Shown: piece after piece, positions 8,007-17,279 of the stretch
Layout of the letters: each line of letters begins with the position of its first letter
Numbering within the stretch: the first letter of the stretch is position 1
Assembly: GCA_016935015.1 (NCBI GenBank)
Contig: JAFGRT010000029.1
Coordinates: 1 to 64,000, forward strand
DNA from: Acidobacteriota bacterium
GTDB taxonomy: Bacteria; Acidobacteriota; JAAYUB01
DNA: 64,000 bases
Direction of reading: 5' to 3'
The notes under the pieces: model-generated
What the model saw: only the letters and a program-made list of their open reading frames with translations
The model's database searches: none
What the model was told of the DNA's origin: nothing
Made by a program: the position numbers and the translations under genes

Positions 8007-9533
8007 ATGAACCGGATTCTTCCCGTGCTGATGCTGTCTTTGCTGTTTGTTTTGGTTATGGACGATCTATATCCCCAGAGCGTGGATAACATCGCCAACG
8101 TCGAATTCCAGCCGGACGAACGCGTGTTCACCGTTATGTGCGCCATTCACGTGGGGGGCTATGATTACGGCCTGCAGGCTGAAGCCCCTGACTCCTTTCG
8201 CCGGCGCGTTCTGGAAGACATCCGCCGTCAGAATTTGCCTGCAGATTTGGTGAAGCGCCTCCGGGATTTTTACAGCCGCCATAACACGGAAATGGATTCC
8301 GCGGCCCAGCAACCGAAATACGTCAGCTTTGCCCTTCTCCTCGGTCCGCCGCCCCAGTTCCGGAGAAGCTCCAGAATCCCCCAGGCACCGCCGCAGGTGA
8401 CCTCCCTGCTGGGTTTTGAAACCCTGGTGGCCGAATTCTATTCTGCCGCCCGCATCCGTTCCCTCTGGGAAAAATGGCGCCCGGCCCTCATCGCCGATCT
8501 GAACCAGACACGCGACCATCTGCGCACGGCGATCCAGGATGTGTTGGAATTCGCCCGCATCCCGGCCCGTCTCTACCTGAACCGTCGCCTGGTCGTCATT
8601 CCCGATCTTATCGACAAGCCCAATGCATTCAACGTAGTCCACCTGGAGGAGAACTATTACCTGTTCTTGTCGCCCACCGTCGACCCGCAGAACTATCACT
8701 CCTTTTTCGTGCATGAATACCTGCATTATCTCCTTGATCCAACCATGGATGCCTTCGAAGAGAAATTTGTCGCTGCCGATGATCTGCGGGAAATGATCCA
8801 ACAGTCACCCCATTACGGCCGTTACATCAGTGATCGTTTTCTGCTGATCAGGAAATCCATCATCAACGCCTTGCAACTGCAGTTTCCCGGGATTGAGCCC
8901 GAAAGTTCGAAAGACGCCCGACGGAAGATGATGCGTCGCGATTCTCCCTTCCTGCCCTTTTTCGAAAACCAGCTGTCCAACTATACTCGGTCGGACCTGC
9001 CATTGACAGAGTATGTCCATGCTATGCTGGAGGAAACGCAGACCCGCCAACTCCTGGCATCCTACCGGAAGGATACGGTCCCCTTTCTGGCGACGGAAAC
9101 GACGGCCAAGGAATCCGAAGGAGCGGTCGCCCTGGTGTCTCCATCGAAACGCCAACAGGAACTTGAACTGGCCGGCGAGCTGCTCCAGGCCGGCCGTCTT
9201 GATCAGGCGGAGGAGATTCTTTTACGAGTCCTGGCCATAGATCCCGAGGATCCGAATGCCCTGTTCGGCATGGGACAGGTAAAATACAACCGCCAGGATT
9301 ATGCCGCGGCGCTGGCGTTCTACAAAAAAACGCTTGCCGCGGGCGATACTCCGGATTGGATTCGGGTTTGGTCGATGCTTAAAAGCGGCAATTGCCACGT
9401 TCACCGCGAAGAATTCGACCAAGCCCTGTCTTATTTTCAACAAGCTGCCGATTTCCGCGGGGACGACCGGGGGGCCTCCGCTGCTGCCCAGCGCGCTCTG
9501 GAGCAGCTGCGGGACAGGCAATCCCCCCGCTGA
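8007..9533 (+). CDS. Exported HExxH putative metalloprotease with C-terminal TPR repeats
   Basis: A 508-residue protein not assigned to a named family. A hydrophobic signal segment covers residues 1-24. Near residue 235 the sequence FFVHEYLHYLLDP contains a HExxH zinc motif within a helix, as in gluzincin/MA-clan peptidases; the third ligand was not identified. From about residue 380 to the end there are TPR-like repeats (LAGELLQAGRLDQAEEIL, ALFGMGQVKYNRQDYAAAL). The layout suggests a periplasmic peptidase or a peptidase-fold scaffold with a protein-binding tail. AGGAG precedes the start. The next gene is also an exported TPR protein, so both may act together in the envelope. The enzymatic activity is inferred from one motif only. 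Confidence 0.7.
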   Translation: MNRILPVLMLSLLFVLVMDDLYPQSVDNIANVEFQPDERVFTVMCAIHVGGYDYGLQAEAPDSFRRRVLEDIRRQNLPADLVKRLRDFYSRHNTEMDSAAQQPKYVSFALLLGPPPQFRRSSRIPQAPPQVTSLLGFETLVAEFYSAARIRSLWEKWRPALIADLNQTRDHLRTAIQDVLEFARIPARLYLNRRLVVIPDLIDKPNAFNVVHLEENYYLFLSPTVDPQNYHSFFVHEYLHYLLDPTMDAFEEKFVAADDLREMIQQSPHYGRYISDRFLLIRKSIINALQLQFPGIEPESSKDARRKMMRRDSPFLPFFENQLSNYTRSDLPLTEYVHAMLEETQTRQLLASYRKDTVPFLATETTAKESEGAVALVSPSKRQQELELAGELLQAGRLDQAEEILLRVLAIDPEDPNALFGMGQVKYNRQDYAAALAFYKKTLAAGDTPDWIRVWSMLKSGNCHVHREEFDQALSYFQQAADFRGDDRGASAAAQRALEQLRDRQSPR

Positions 9534-9693
9534 TACCTTATCGTCCGGTCAGAAACGCATCGTCGCATCCGTAAAATCGCTTGCAGGCTATTTACATTAT
9601 GGATATACTGGCACTTTTATTGGATGGGTTCTCTCTGAAACAATCATCCAATTTGGCAATCTTTAAAAATTGAACATTCTTTGGAGGTCAATA

Positions 9694-10542
9694 ATGAAGA
9701 AGATCGGTTCCACCCTGTTGTTTCTGGTACTCGTTCTCGGATTGACAACGCTGTCTATGGCGCAGGAAACGCAGCAGCAGTCCGGCCAGGATCAGCCCAT
9801 GAGCCCCGAAGGGGAACTTTTCCTTCAACTTCAGCAGAATCAGAATAATCCTGCGAAATTTGTCGAACTGGCTGAGGAATTCATAGAAAAGTACCCCGAT
9901 TCACCCAATATGCCGTACATCCGTTTCAGCGCCACCATGGCCTATCAGACGCTGAACAATATGGAAAGGATGATCGAGCACGGGGAAGCTTTCATGGAAC
10001 TCATCCCCAACAACCCTGTCATCCCGGCCACTTTGGCCAATGCGTATGCCGAGGATCATCAGATCGAGCGGGCGGAAAAACTGGCCAATACTTCCATCGC
10101 CATCATCGACTCCCTGGAAAAACCGGCCCAGGTGGATCAGGCCCAGTGGGAACAGCAACTGAACCAGCTCAAGTGCGCCGTCCACGCCACACTCGGTTAT
10201 GTTCATCTGCAAAAAGCTTCGGCCCTGGACAAGGAAAAAGATGAGGAGGCACGGTTCAAGGAACTGGACAAGAGCATTGACGAATTCAAGACCGCCATCA
10301 AAGCGAACAACCGGGACAGCATTTCCTACTATCGGCTGGGACTGTCCTATGCCCTGAGGGACGAGGTGGAAGAAAGCCTGAAAACTTACGCCAAAGCGGT
10401 CGTTCTCGGCGGCGCCGGCTCTGCGGAGGCCAAAACGGATATGGAGCAGATATTGACCAAGCTCGAAGAGAACAACTTGCTCGAGGGCCGTTCCATAGAC
10501 AAGTACCTGGCAGAGGCGAAGAACGATCTCGGCCTGCAATAG
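9694..10542 (+). CDS. Exported TPR-repeat protein of unknown function
   Basis: A 282-residue protein with a clear signal peptide (KKIGSTLLFLVLVLGLTTLSMAQ, cleavage likely after the AQ region). The mature part is helical and built of TPR-like units, for example FVELAEEFIEKYPDSPNMPY, IPATLANAYAEDHQIERAEKL and SISYYRLGLSYALRDEVEESLKTYAKAV. It is acidic and glutamine-rich after the signal. It probably works in the periplasm as a protein-interaction module; no catalytic motif is seen. GGAGG stands seven bases before ATG 9694; the longer frame from 9670 lacks a ribosome-binding site. A strong terminator follows immediately, so the gene ends its own transcript. Confidence 0.8.
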   Translation: MKKIGSTLLFLVLVLGLTTLSMAQETQQQSGQDQPMSPEGELFLQLQQNQNNPAKFVELAEEFIEKYPDSPNMPYIRFSATMAYQTLNNMERMIEHGEAFMELIPNNPVIPATLANAYAEDHQIERAEKLANTSIAIIDSLEKPAQVDQAQWEQQLNQLKCAVHATLGYVHLQKASALDKEKDEEARFKELDKSIDEFKTAIKANNRDSISYYRLGLSYALRDEVEESLKTYAKAVVLGGAGSAEAKTDMEQILTKLEENNLLEGRSIDKYLAEAKNDLGLQ

Positions 10543-10552
10543 CCAAACCACA

Positions 10553-10588
10553 GGGGCTCCCTTCACGGGGGCCCCGTTGTTTTTTTTC
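10553..10588 (+). terminator. Rho-independent terminator after the TPR gene
   Basis: A nine-pair stem (GGGGCTCCC with GGGGGCCCC, one G-T pair) closes a five-base loop and is followed by GTTGTTTTTTTTC. It lies ten bases after the stop codon. Confidence 0.9.
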
Positions 10589-10630
10589 GTAACACCTGCC
10601 TTTTCTTTTTGATCATCATTACCGTCTGTT

Positions 10631-11359
10631 ATGGAAGAAGGTCAGCTGCTGGAGTATCTGAAACAATTATCAGCCCTGGAGAAGGCGCTGGGCTATTCAT
10701 TCCGTCAGAAAACACTGCTGCGGCAGGCGCTGACCCATCGATCGTTCGTCAACGAAAATCAGGATCTGGGTCTTCGACACAACGAATCTCTTGAATTTTT
10801 GGGGGATTCCGTACTGGGCTTCGTGATCAGCACCCACCTTTTCCAGATCTTCCCCAATTCCAGTGAAGGACAGCTATCCCGTTACCGGAGCTTTCTGGTG
10901 AGCGGCAATCACCTGATTCAGCTGGCCCGCGATCTGGACCTGGGCCGGTACCTTCTTCTGGGGCGGGGCGAGACCAAAACCCTGGGTTATGAGAAAAAGA
11001 GCATCCTCACCGATACACTGGAAGCCATCATCGCGGCCATGTATCTGGATGGAGGCCTCCGGTCCGCCCGTTCCTTCATCCGCCGTATTTTCCGGAAGGC
11101 ATTCCGGGAATTGCAGGAAGATGAGATGTGCCTTCACGACTACAAGACCCAGCTGCAGGAATACCTGGCCGAGACGCTCAACCAGGCACCGCGATATGTG
11201 ACCATCGGCGAAGAAGGACCGGATCACGACAAGATTTTTTATGTACAGATCGAAGTAAACGGCGAATTACTTGGACGTGGCCATGGCCAATCCAAGAAAG
11301 AAGCCCAGCGCATGGCGGCCCGAGAGACCCTTGCCTTGCTGAAAAAACAGAAAAAATAA
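10631..11359 (+). CDS. rnc: Ribonuclease III
   Basis: A 242-residue double-strand-specific endoribonuclease. The RNase III signature reads HNESLEFLGDSVLG near residue 51 (the usual NERLEFLGDxVL with serine for arginine), and the second acidic cluster is TDTLEAIIAAMYLDGG near residue 126; the metal-binding Glu/Asp residues are therefore kept. A double-stranded RNA-binding domain occupies the C-terminal third (DYKTQLQEYLAETL to QSKKEAQRMAARETLALL). Role: maturation of rRNA precursors and processing of structured mRNA. It stands between a terminator and the convergent rpiB, so it is probably monocistronic. Confidence 0.95.
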   Translation: MEEGQLLEYLKQLSALEKALGYSFRQKTLLRQALTHRSFVNENQDLGLRHNESLEFLGDSVLGFVISTHLFQIFPNSSEGQLSRYRSFLVSGNHLIQLARDLDLGRYLLLGRGETKTLGYEKKSILTDTLEAIIAAMYLDGGLRSARSFIRRIFRKAFRELQEDEMCLHDYKTQLQEYLAETLNQAPRYVTIGEEGPDHDKIFYVQIEVNGELLGRGHGQSKKEAQRMAARETLALLKKQKK

Positions 11360-11404
11360 CCAGCCGGTCTCCCCTCCTCTGCCGACAGATGAGACCTTAC
11401 ACCT

Positions 11405-11848
11405 TCAATCCGTAGCCGATCCCTGCTCCATTTTTTGCACCCGCCGGCTGTGACGCCCCTCTTCAAAAGGAGTGGTCATCCATCGGCGAACCATTTTCAC
11501 GGCCTGGCCGATGGGGATGCATCGCCCGGGCAGAACCAGTATATTGGCGTCGTTGTGTTGGCGGCTGAGTTCGGCCATTTCCTCGTTGAAGCAAAGAGCG
11601 GCGCGGACACCGGCATAACGGTTGGCCACAATGGACATGCCGATGCCTGTTCCACAAATGAGGATCCCCCGTTCGCATTCCCCTTTTGCGACTCGTTCGG
11701 CAACGGCCCGCCCGTAATCCGGGTAATCCACGGCGCCGGAACCATGGGTCCCACAGTCCAGCAGGTCCTCCCCCCATTTGTCAAATTCACTCTTGATGGC
11801 TTCCTTCATTCCAAAGCCAGCATGATCACATCCGATGGCATATTTCAT
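11405..11848 (-). CDS. rpiB: Ribose-5-phosphate isomerase B
   Basis: A 147-residue RpiB/LacAB-family isomerase interconverting ribose 5-phosphate and ribulose 5-phosphate in the pentose phosphate pathway. Hallmarks are the opening MKYAIGCDHAGFGMK, the DYPDYGRAVAERV segment and the active-site region GILICGTGIGMSIVANR with its catalytic cysteine; HNDANILVLPGR follows. AGGAGG upstream of ATG 11848 supports the start. It is convergent with rnc, 45 bases apart. The xylulokinase further along the window feeds the same pathway, although the genes are not linked. Confidence 0.95.
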   Translation of the reverse strand: MKYAIGCDHAGFGMKEAIKSEFDKWGEDLLDCGTHGSGAVDYPDYGRAVAERVAKGECERGILICGTGIGMSIVANRYAGVRAALCFNEEMAELSRQHNDANILVLPGRCIPIGQAVKMVRRWMTTPFEEGRHSRRVQKMEQGSATD

Positions 11849-11956
11849 CCCTTGATGATCCTCCTTCTATATATCACGAGCCACTATACCCCAGGCCTCC
11901 GACAAGCTCAATGCCGAAATGCTCCGCCCTGCCTTCTATCTGCCCTGGCATTCTGT

Positions 11957-11962
11957 TACAAT
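11957..11962 (+). promoter_or_regulatory. Possible -10 element before the GIY-YIG gene
   Basis: TACAAT (five of six) is located about 30 bases before GTG 11991, a suitable distance for a short leader. The -35 match (TTCTAT at 11934-11939, 17-base spacer) is poor. Confidence 0.25.
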
Positions 11963-11990
11963 GGGATATTCTCACGACGAGGATTTGCAC

Positions 11991-13460
11991 GTGCCGCCGT
12001 TGATCAAACGACTTGAAGACAGAATCTACAACCACTTGGCTACAAGGGGCGAAGCCGTACCCAGTGCGGAACTGGCCCGTGAATTCATGAGCCTGGCCGG
12101 AGGCTCCACCGCCGCCGACCAGGTGCTGGACGCCGTATTGCGGCAGGATCCGCGCTTCCAGCGTTTCGCCGGCGGCTGGACAGCCCGGCGGGCAGCACCC
12201 GCCTGGCAGCCCCTGGCCGATCTGCCCTGGTTTGTGCTGGTGGCCGACAACAAGGCGGTGGGAAACCATGTGATTCGCTTGCTGGCTGTCCACGAATTCC
12301 ATTCCGGCGCCGAGTCTTCCCCCCGCCTCGCCATGCTCATGGTGGGCCCGGATGCGGCCACCCAAATCGTCGGCGAGGAGATCCGGCAGGTCATAGATAC
12401 ACAGCCGGTTCATGTGCCGGTCATCAAGGCCCTCCGCTATCTGGACGAACTCTGCCGGCGACCGGGAATATTTCTTCGAGGTTTCCGTCGTCAGGACCTG
12501 GCCTGGTTTTTGCATGAGGCGGAAAATACAGGGACTCCTTTACCCGAGTCCTGTTTCTCGGCAGCCGATCTGCTGCGACTGCTTCAACCGGGCAGCGGAC
12601 CGGGCAAGCTGGAAGACCTCCTGATTTACGGCAATGTCTCCATCCGGCGCGATTCTGCCTTTCTTACGGAAGTGGATGCCTGGTCGCAATGCCTTCCCCT
12701 CCTGCAGCAGGAATTGTTGTTGACGGGCATTGAACGCCTGGACGAATTGCAGGCGGCGATCACCCATCTACGCAAGCCCTTCACTTTCTCGGACTGTGCC
12801 TTCAACGCCCGGGATCTGGAAAAGGTCCCGGCCGTCCCGGGAGTATATTTCCTGAAAAACAGTGGAGACGAAATTATTTATATCGGGAAGAGCGTCAACC
12901 TGAACCGCAGATTAAACAGCTACTTCCGCTGGCAGGAAGAATGTGACCCGAAGTTGCAGCGCATCCAGGCGGAGACCCGGCGGTTTTCCCTGATTCGCTG
13001 CGGTTCCGATCTGGAAGCCTTGCTGGAAGAGTCCCGTTTCATCGAAAAGCACCAGCCGGCCATCAACATTCATCTGGAAATTCACGAACCGCCGGCGGAG
13101 AAAAACCTGGCGGATCCATTGCTGGTCCTGCTGCCTCATGCCGATGCGCAAATCATCAATCTGTTTATTCTGGAACCGGCCGGCCGGATCTATTGCCTGC
13201 CGATTTCCCGGACAGCGCCGGATACAGTTCTATTGGACAAAACACTGGATCGGATTGCGGCAGATACCAAACTCCTCCCGAGTGAGATCCTCGCCTATCC
13301 CCCCCGCCTCGCCCCGCTGGCTTTGCGCTGGTTACGCAAAAACAGCCAGCAACTCACCTTTTTCAAGTTGCACGATTACCCCGATCGGACCGCTCTTCGT
13401 CATGCCATCCTCGATGGCATCCGGCATTTCGACAATAACGAAAAAAATGTCTTCGTTTGA
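11991..13460 (+). CDS. GIY-YIG nuclease-domain protein (UvrC N-terminal-like)
   Basis: A 489-residue protein with a GIY-YIG domain at about residues 280-360: VPGVYFLKNSGDEIIYIGK, then the arginine-bearing SVNLNRRLNSYF and a glutamate in LLEESRFIEKHQP. This arrangement is closest to UvrC-type domains fused to DNA polymerase III epsilon-like exonucleases, but no exonuclease motifs (DxE, HNAxFD) occur in the N-terminal part, which starts with a winged-helix-like stretch. Role in DNA repair is likely but not shown. GTG 11991 is chosen because GAGGA lies seven bases upstream; in-frame ATG codons at 11919 and 11961 lack such a site. A perfect terminator follows. Confidence 0.72.
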   Translation: MPPLIKRLEDRIYNHLATRGEAVPSAELAREFMSLAGGSTAADQVLDAVLRQDPRFQRFAGGWTARRAAPAWQPLADLPWFVLVADNKAVGNHVIRLLAVHEFHSGAESSPRLAMLMVGPDAATQIVGEEIRQVIDTQPVHVPVIKALRYLDELCRRPGIFLRGFRRQDLAWFLHEAENTGTPLPESCFSAADLLRLLQPGSGPGKLEDLLIYGNVSIRRDSAFLTEVDAWSQCLPLLQQELLLTGIERLDELQAAITHLRKPFTFSDCAFNARDLEKVPAVPGVYFLKNSGDEIIYIGKSVNLNRRLNSYFRWQEECDPKLQRIQAETRRFSLIRCGSDLEALLEESRFIEKHQPAINIHLEIHEPPAEKNLADPLLVLLPHADAQIINLFILEPAGRIYCLPISRTAPDTVLLDKTLDRIAADTKLLPSEILAYPPRLAPLALRWLRKNSQQLTFFKLHDYPDRTALRHAILDGIRHFDNNEKNVFV

Positions 13461-13530
13461 ATCCAATTTCCCTCTTCTCAAGTCTAATTAATTGCTACAC
13501 ACATTACCCCTTTACTAACCCCATCCAGCG

Positions 13531-13562
13531 AGGGATTGTCAAATGACAATCCCTTTTTTTTA
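13531..13562 (+). terminator. Rho-independent terminator after the GIY-YIG gene
   Basis: A perfect ten-pair stem, AGGGATTGTC with GACAATCCCT around the loop AAAT, runs directly into a T tract. Confidence 0.93.
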
Positions 13563-13688
13563 TTACATTCTCTTACAATTCATTACAAGATATGAAATCC
13601 TGCGGTGCCCTCTCATGGTAGCATAGAACATCGACCTTCATTCAAAGGTGAAACGGACAGGACGTTACGTCAAGAAAAGGAAGATGTT

Positions 13689-15296
13689 ATGCTCTCCAGT
13701 GGCCTGACGGTACTCGCCTCTTCGGGCAATATCTACGAGCTCTATGAGAAAGTCTCCCAAACTGACAACCTGTCCTTCCTCTATCAATATACGTGGTTCG
13801 ATTATTTCGTTCTGCTCACCTATTTCGGATCGCTGCTCCTTCTGGCCCTGTACGGATTGCGGCGCCTGTACTATGTCCACCTTTTCAATCGGTACCGGGA
13901 TGTGCGTCCGGAACCGACCGGTCTGTTCACACCCTTGCCGCTGGTGACGGTGCAGCTCCCCATGTACAACGAAATGTACGTCGGGACTCGCATTCTGGAA
14001 TCCATTTGTAATTTTGATTATCCCAAAGACAAGCTTCACATCCAGGTCCTGGATGATTCAACAGACGAAACCAGGGAGATCATGGAACGGGCCGTGGCCT
14101 ACTGGCAACAGCGTGGTTTCATGATGGAATACATCCATCGTGTGGACCGAACCGGTTACAAGGCCGGCGCCCTGGAGAACGGTATGCGTACGGCCCGCGG
14201 CGAAATTATCGCCATCTTTGATGCCGATTTCGTGCCGAATCCTGATTTTCTGCAAAAGACCGTTCATTACTTCACCGACCCCGCCGTGGGGATTGTTCAA
14301 ACCCGCTGGACGCACCTGAACACCGATTACTCATTGTTGACACGCTGCCAAAGCATTTTTCTCGACGGACATTTCATGATGGAAAGCCTGCCCCGCAACC
14401 GCGGCGGCTATTATGTCAACTTCAATGGAACGGCCGGTCTGTGGCGGCGGGCGGCTATCATCGAGGCCGGCGGCTGGGAACATGACACCATCACCGAGGA
14501 TCTCGATCTCAGCCTGCGCGCCCAGATGAAAGGCTGGAACATGGTATTTCTGCCGCACATCGAGTGTCCGGCGGAATTACCCGTTGAGATGAACGCCTTC
14601 AAAAATCAGCAAAATCGCTGGGCCAAAGGCTCAACCCAGGTCTGTATCAAACTGCTGTGGCGCGTGTTGACCGCGGACATCCCACGTCGGATTAAAACCG
14701 AGGTCTTCTTTCATCTGACCGCGAACTTCGCCTATCCGTTAATGATCATTCTGGCAGCCATCCTGATTCCAGCCAACATCGTCCGCTATCATATGGGTCT
14801 TACTGAGATGATTCTGCTGGATCTGCCGATTTTTCTGGCGACAACCGGCAGCATGTTCCTTTTTTACAAGGAGTCCCAGAAAGCGCTCTACCCGGACTGG
14901 AAAAAAAGACTCCGCCTCCTGCCGTTTTTGATGGCGGTTGGCATCGGGTTGTCGGTCACCAATGCCAAGGCCGTGATGGAAGCCGTGTTCAGAATTCCCT
15001 CTGCGTTTATTCGTACGCCCAAATTCAAGGTGATCCTGCGATCCGACGGCTGGACAAAAAAGCGTTACCGGGGCAAACTGGGGCTTTCGCCTCTGGTGGA
15101 GATCGGCGTCGGTTTCTTTTTTATCTGGGGCATATTCTACAATACCTTGGTCATGAATTTCGGCGTTCTTCCCTTTCTGCTTCTTTTCGTCATCGGCTAT
15201 CTTTACACCGGTTTCTGTTCATTGGCACACAATCTTTCCCGGTGGCCGATCCTTGACATGCCTCTTCGCAAACTGCGGATTCGCGCCACCGACTGA
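13689..15296 (+). CDS. Membrane glycosyltransferase family 2, cellulose synthase/CslA-like
   Basis: A processive-type GT2 of 535 residues. Membrane segments are seen near residue 35 and as a cluster from about residue 345 to 515. The cytoplasmic catalytic domain keeps the full D,D,D,QxxRW set: [24 protein letters not shown] and QQNRWAKGS. Such enzymes polymerise beta-linked polysaccharides (glucan, mannan or N-acetylglucosamine) and pass them through the inner membrane. No PilZ tail, BcsB-like partner or deacetylase is adjacent, so product and export route are open. AAGGAAG lies before ATG 13689; the ORF extension to 13605 has no support. A lone PilZ-like gene lies 10 kb away, not obviously related. 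Confidence 0.88.
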   Translation: MLSSGLTVLASSGNIYELYEKVSQTDNLSFLYQYTWFDYFVLLTYFGSLLLLALYGLRRLYYVHLFNRYRDVRPEPTGLFTPLPLVTVQLPMYNEMYVGTRILESICNFDYPKDKLHIQVLDDSTDETREIMERAVAYWQQRGFMMEYIHRVDRTGYKAGALENGMRTARGEIIAIFDADFVPNPDFLQKTVHYFTDPAVGIVQTRWTHLNTDYSLLTRCQSIFLDGHFMMESLPRNRGGYYVNFNGTAGLWRRAAIIEAGGWEHDTITEDLDLSLRAQMKGWNMVFLPHIECPAELPVEMNAFKNQQNRWAKGSTQVCIKLLWRVLTADIPRRIKTEVFFHLTANFAYPLMIILAAILIPANIVRYHMGLTEMILLDLPIFLATTGSMFLFYKESQKALYPDWKKRLRLLPFLMAVGIGLSVTNAKAVMEAVFRIPSAFIRTPKFKVILRSDGWTKKRYRGKLGLSPLVEIGVGFFFIWGIFYNTLVMNFGVLPFLLLFVIGYLYTGFCSLAHNLSRWPILDMPLRKLRIRATD

Positions 15297-15467
15297 TATC
15301 GATACCGCTTGTTCATCACCGGTGCGGCGGGGCGCTCAATCGCCCGTTGACCGGATCCGAAAATCAATCCTATCCTTTGGATCCCAAATTATCAACCATA
15401 TTGCCGTGTCGCGAATCTAACCTATCTATGCTATAGTGTGCACTGAATTTTTCGAGAAGGATATTCA

Positions 15468-16544
15468 ATGCGAAAAAAACAACCGACGCGAATGCTCATG
15501 ATCTGGCTGGGAATCATCATCTCCGCCTGGCTGCCGCAGGCTCAAGAAGCAACACCGACACCCGCCACCGATATGCCGGAAGCGGCCATTATCGTCAACG
15601 GCCGCAGCATTCCCAAGAATCATGTGGAAATGGAAGCCAGGCTGATGGGCTACCGCATGGAGCAATCCGGAGCACAAATTCCCGGCAAGAATCCCATGAT
15701 ACTCTACCGTAAAGAGTCCGCGTCCAACCTCATAAAAATTGAACTGATCCTTGAACTGGCGGGGCAAGCGGGATTGAGCGTTCCCCCGGAATCCGTTGAC
15801 TTGGCGTTCAACCAGGTCCAGCAAAAACTGGGATCTCCGGAAAAACTGGATCAGCTTTGCCAGGAACTGGACGTGACCAAGGATTTTCTGCACAAACAGG
15901 TCCAGGACAACCTGCTGGTCAACATGTACATTAAAAAGGTGGCCGACGGGCTCTCTCCCGTCCAGGAGGAAGGAGCGCGTCAGTATTATGACGAGCATCC
16001 GGACGAATTTGAAAATCCGGAGGAAATCCGGGCCAGTCACATTCTGCTTACTGTCGCCGCCGATGCCGGCGAAGAGGAATGGGAGAATGCCCGCCAAAAA
16101 GCGGAGTCGATCCTCCAGCGCTTGCAGACTGGGGAAGAATTCGCGGCAGTGGCAAAGGCGGAATCCGATTGCCAGAGTGCTTCCCAAGGCGGAGATCTGG
16201 GATTTTTCGGCAAGGGAAGAATGATCCCCGCATTTGAACAAGCCGCCTTCGCCCTGGAGGTGGGAGCCATTTCGCCCGTCGTAAAAACCGATTTCGGATA
16301 TCACATCATCAAGGTCACCGACAAGAAAGCGGGTGGCAAGATGAATTTCGACGAGATCAAGAACCAGCTTATCCAGTATCTGAATCAGAGCCAGATTCGC
16401 CTGGAGATGGAACGGATCTTTGAGGAAGCCAAGGCCAAGGCGACCATCGAATATGTGGACGAATCCCTGACACCTGTTCAAGTGCATACCGTGGATCCGT
16501 TCGCCAATCAGCAGAAAAAAGAGAAAGAGCCGGAAACGGAATAA
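15468..16544 (+). CDS. Periplasmic peptidyl-prolyl isomerase, SurA/PrsA type
   Basis: A 358-residue foldase with a signal peptide (MLMIWLGIIISAWLPQAQ, about residues 9-26). A SurA-N-like helical chaperone region spans residues 40-165, and one parvulin domain follows at about residues 180-285 (IRASHILLTVAADAG, QSASQGGDLGFFGKGRMIPAFE, VKTDFGYHIIKV). The C-terminal tail is charged and lysine-rich. It is expected to assist folding of exported or outer-membrane proteins. There is one parvulin domain, not two as in E. coli SurA. AAGGA precedes ATG 15468 at a suitable distance. Confidence 0.9.
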   Translation: MRKKQPTRMLMIWLGIIISAWLPQAQEATPTPATDMPEAAIIVNGRSIPKNHVEMEARLMGYRMEQSGAQIPGKNPMILYRKESASNLIKIELILELAGQAGLSVPPESVDLAFNQVQQKLGSPEKLDQLCQELDVTKDFLHKQVQDNLLVNMYIKKVADGLSPVQEEGARQYYDEHPDEFENPEEIRASHILLTVAADAGEEEWENARQKAESILQRLQTGEEFAAVAKAESDCQSASQGGDLGFFGKGRMIPAFEQAAFALEVGAISPVVKTDFGYHIIKVTDKKAGGKMNFDEIKNQLIQYLNQSQIRLEMERIFEEAKAKATIEYVDESLTPVQVHTVDPFANQQKKEKEPETE

Positions 16545-16612
16545 TCCCCCGGTCATGACCGGCGCCATGTGCCGCCCGGACCGGCAAGCCGAAGATATTC
16601 CATCAGGAGCAG

Positions 16613-17272
16613 GTGACCGTGCAATTACCTTACCGGGATCAGCCGTTTGATTTATGCCCCACCAAGATCGTGGCCGTCGCCAAGAATTACCGGGCGCATG
16701 CAGCGGAAATGAATTCGAACGTCCCGTTTGAACCCCGTTTCTTTCTAAAGCCGCCTTCCGCGCTGCTGGCGCCGGGCGGGCAAGTTCGCCGCCCGGTCAT
16801 GTCCCGTCGCATCGAACATGAAGTGGAGCTGGCTGTAATCATGGGGCGGCGCGGCCGGGACATTCCCGAAGAAGAAGCGCTGGAGTACGTGGCGGGCTAT
16901 ACCATTCTGGTGGATGTCACAGCCCGTGATCTTCAGCAGCAAGCCAAGGAACAGGGAATGCCCTGGACCATAGCCAAAGGCTTCGATACCTTCGCGCCCG
17001 TGGGCCCTTGTATTATCCCCGCCGCCGGTATTGATCCCCAGATCCTGGACATATGGCTCAAGGTTAACGATGAATTCCGGCAAAACAGCAATACCCGCCA
17101 CATGGTGTTTACCGTGGCCCGCCTGATTGCCTATATATCCCGCATCATGACGCTGGAGTCACAGGATATCATCGCCACCGGGACACCTGAGGGTGTGGGC
17201 CCGTTGGAACCCGGTGATTCCGTGGCCGCCGGTATTGAATCCATCGGGATCCTGAAATTTACGGTAGTCTGA
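16613..17272 (+). CDS. Fumarylacetoacetate hydrolase-family protein (FAHD1/HpcE-like)
   Basis: A 219-residue enzyme of the FAH superfamily. Seen are the entry motif VAVAKNYRAHAAEM, the metal ligands in HEVELAVIMG and the aspartate in VDVTARDLQ, the loop MPWTIAKGFDTFAPVGP, and the C-terminal ATGTPEGVGPLEPGD. Members decarboxylate oxaloacetate, hydrolyse acylpyruvates or isomerise ring-cleavage products; small proteins of this type are most often acylpyruvase/oxaloacetate decarboxylase. Start is a GTG: AGGAG lies three bases before GTG 16613 and nine before the in-frame GTG at 16619, so the latter may be the real start. No aromatic degradation genes adjoin it. Confidence 0.87.
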   Translation: MTVQLPYRDQPFDLCPTKIVAVAKNYRAHAAEMNSNVPFEPRFFLKPPSALLAPGGQVRRPVMSRRIEHEVELAVIMGRRGRDIPEEEALEYVAGYTILVDVTARDLQQQAKEQGMPWTIAKGFDTFAPVGPCIIPAAGIDPQILDIWLKVNDEFRQNSNTRHMVFTVARLIAYISRIMTLESQDIIATGTPEGVGPLEPGDSVAAGIESIGILKFTVV

Positions 17273-17279
17273 GTCCGAA

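Noticed and set aside
15465-16568. Minus-strand frame of 367 codons opposite the PPIase gene
   Set aside because: Exactly antisense to the parvulin gene with no recognisable domain.
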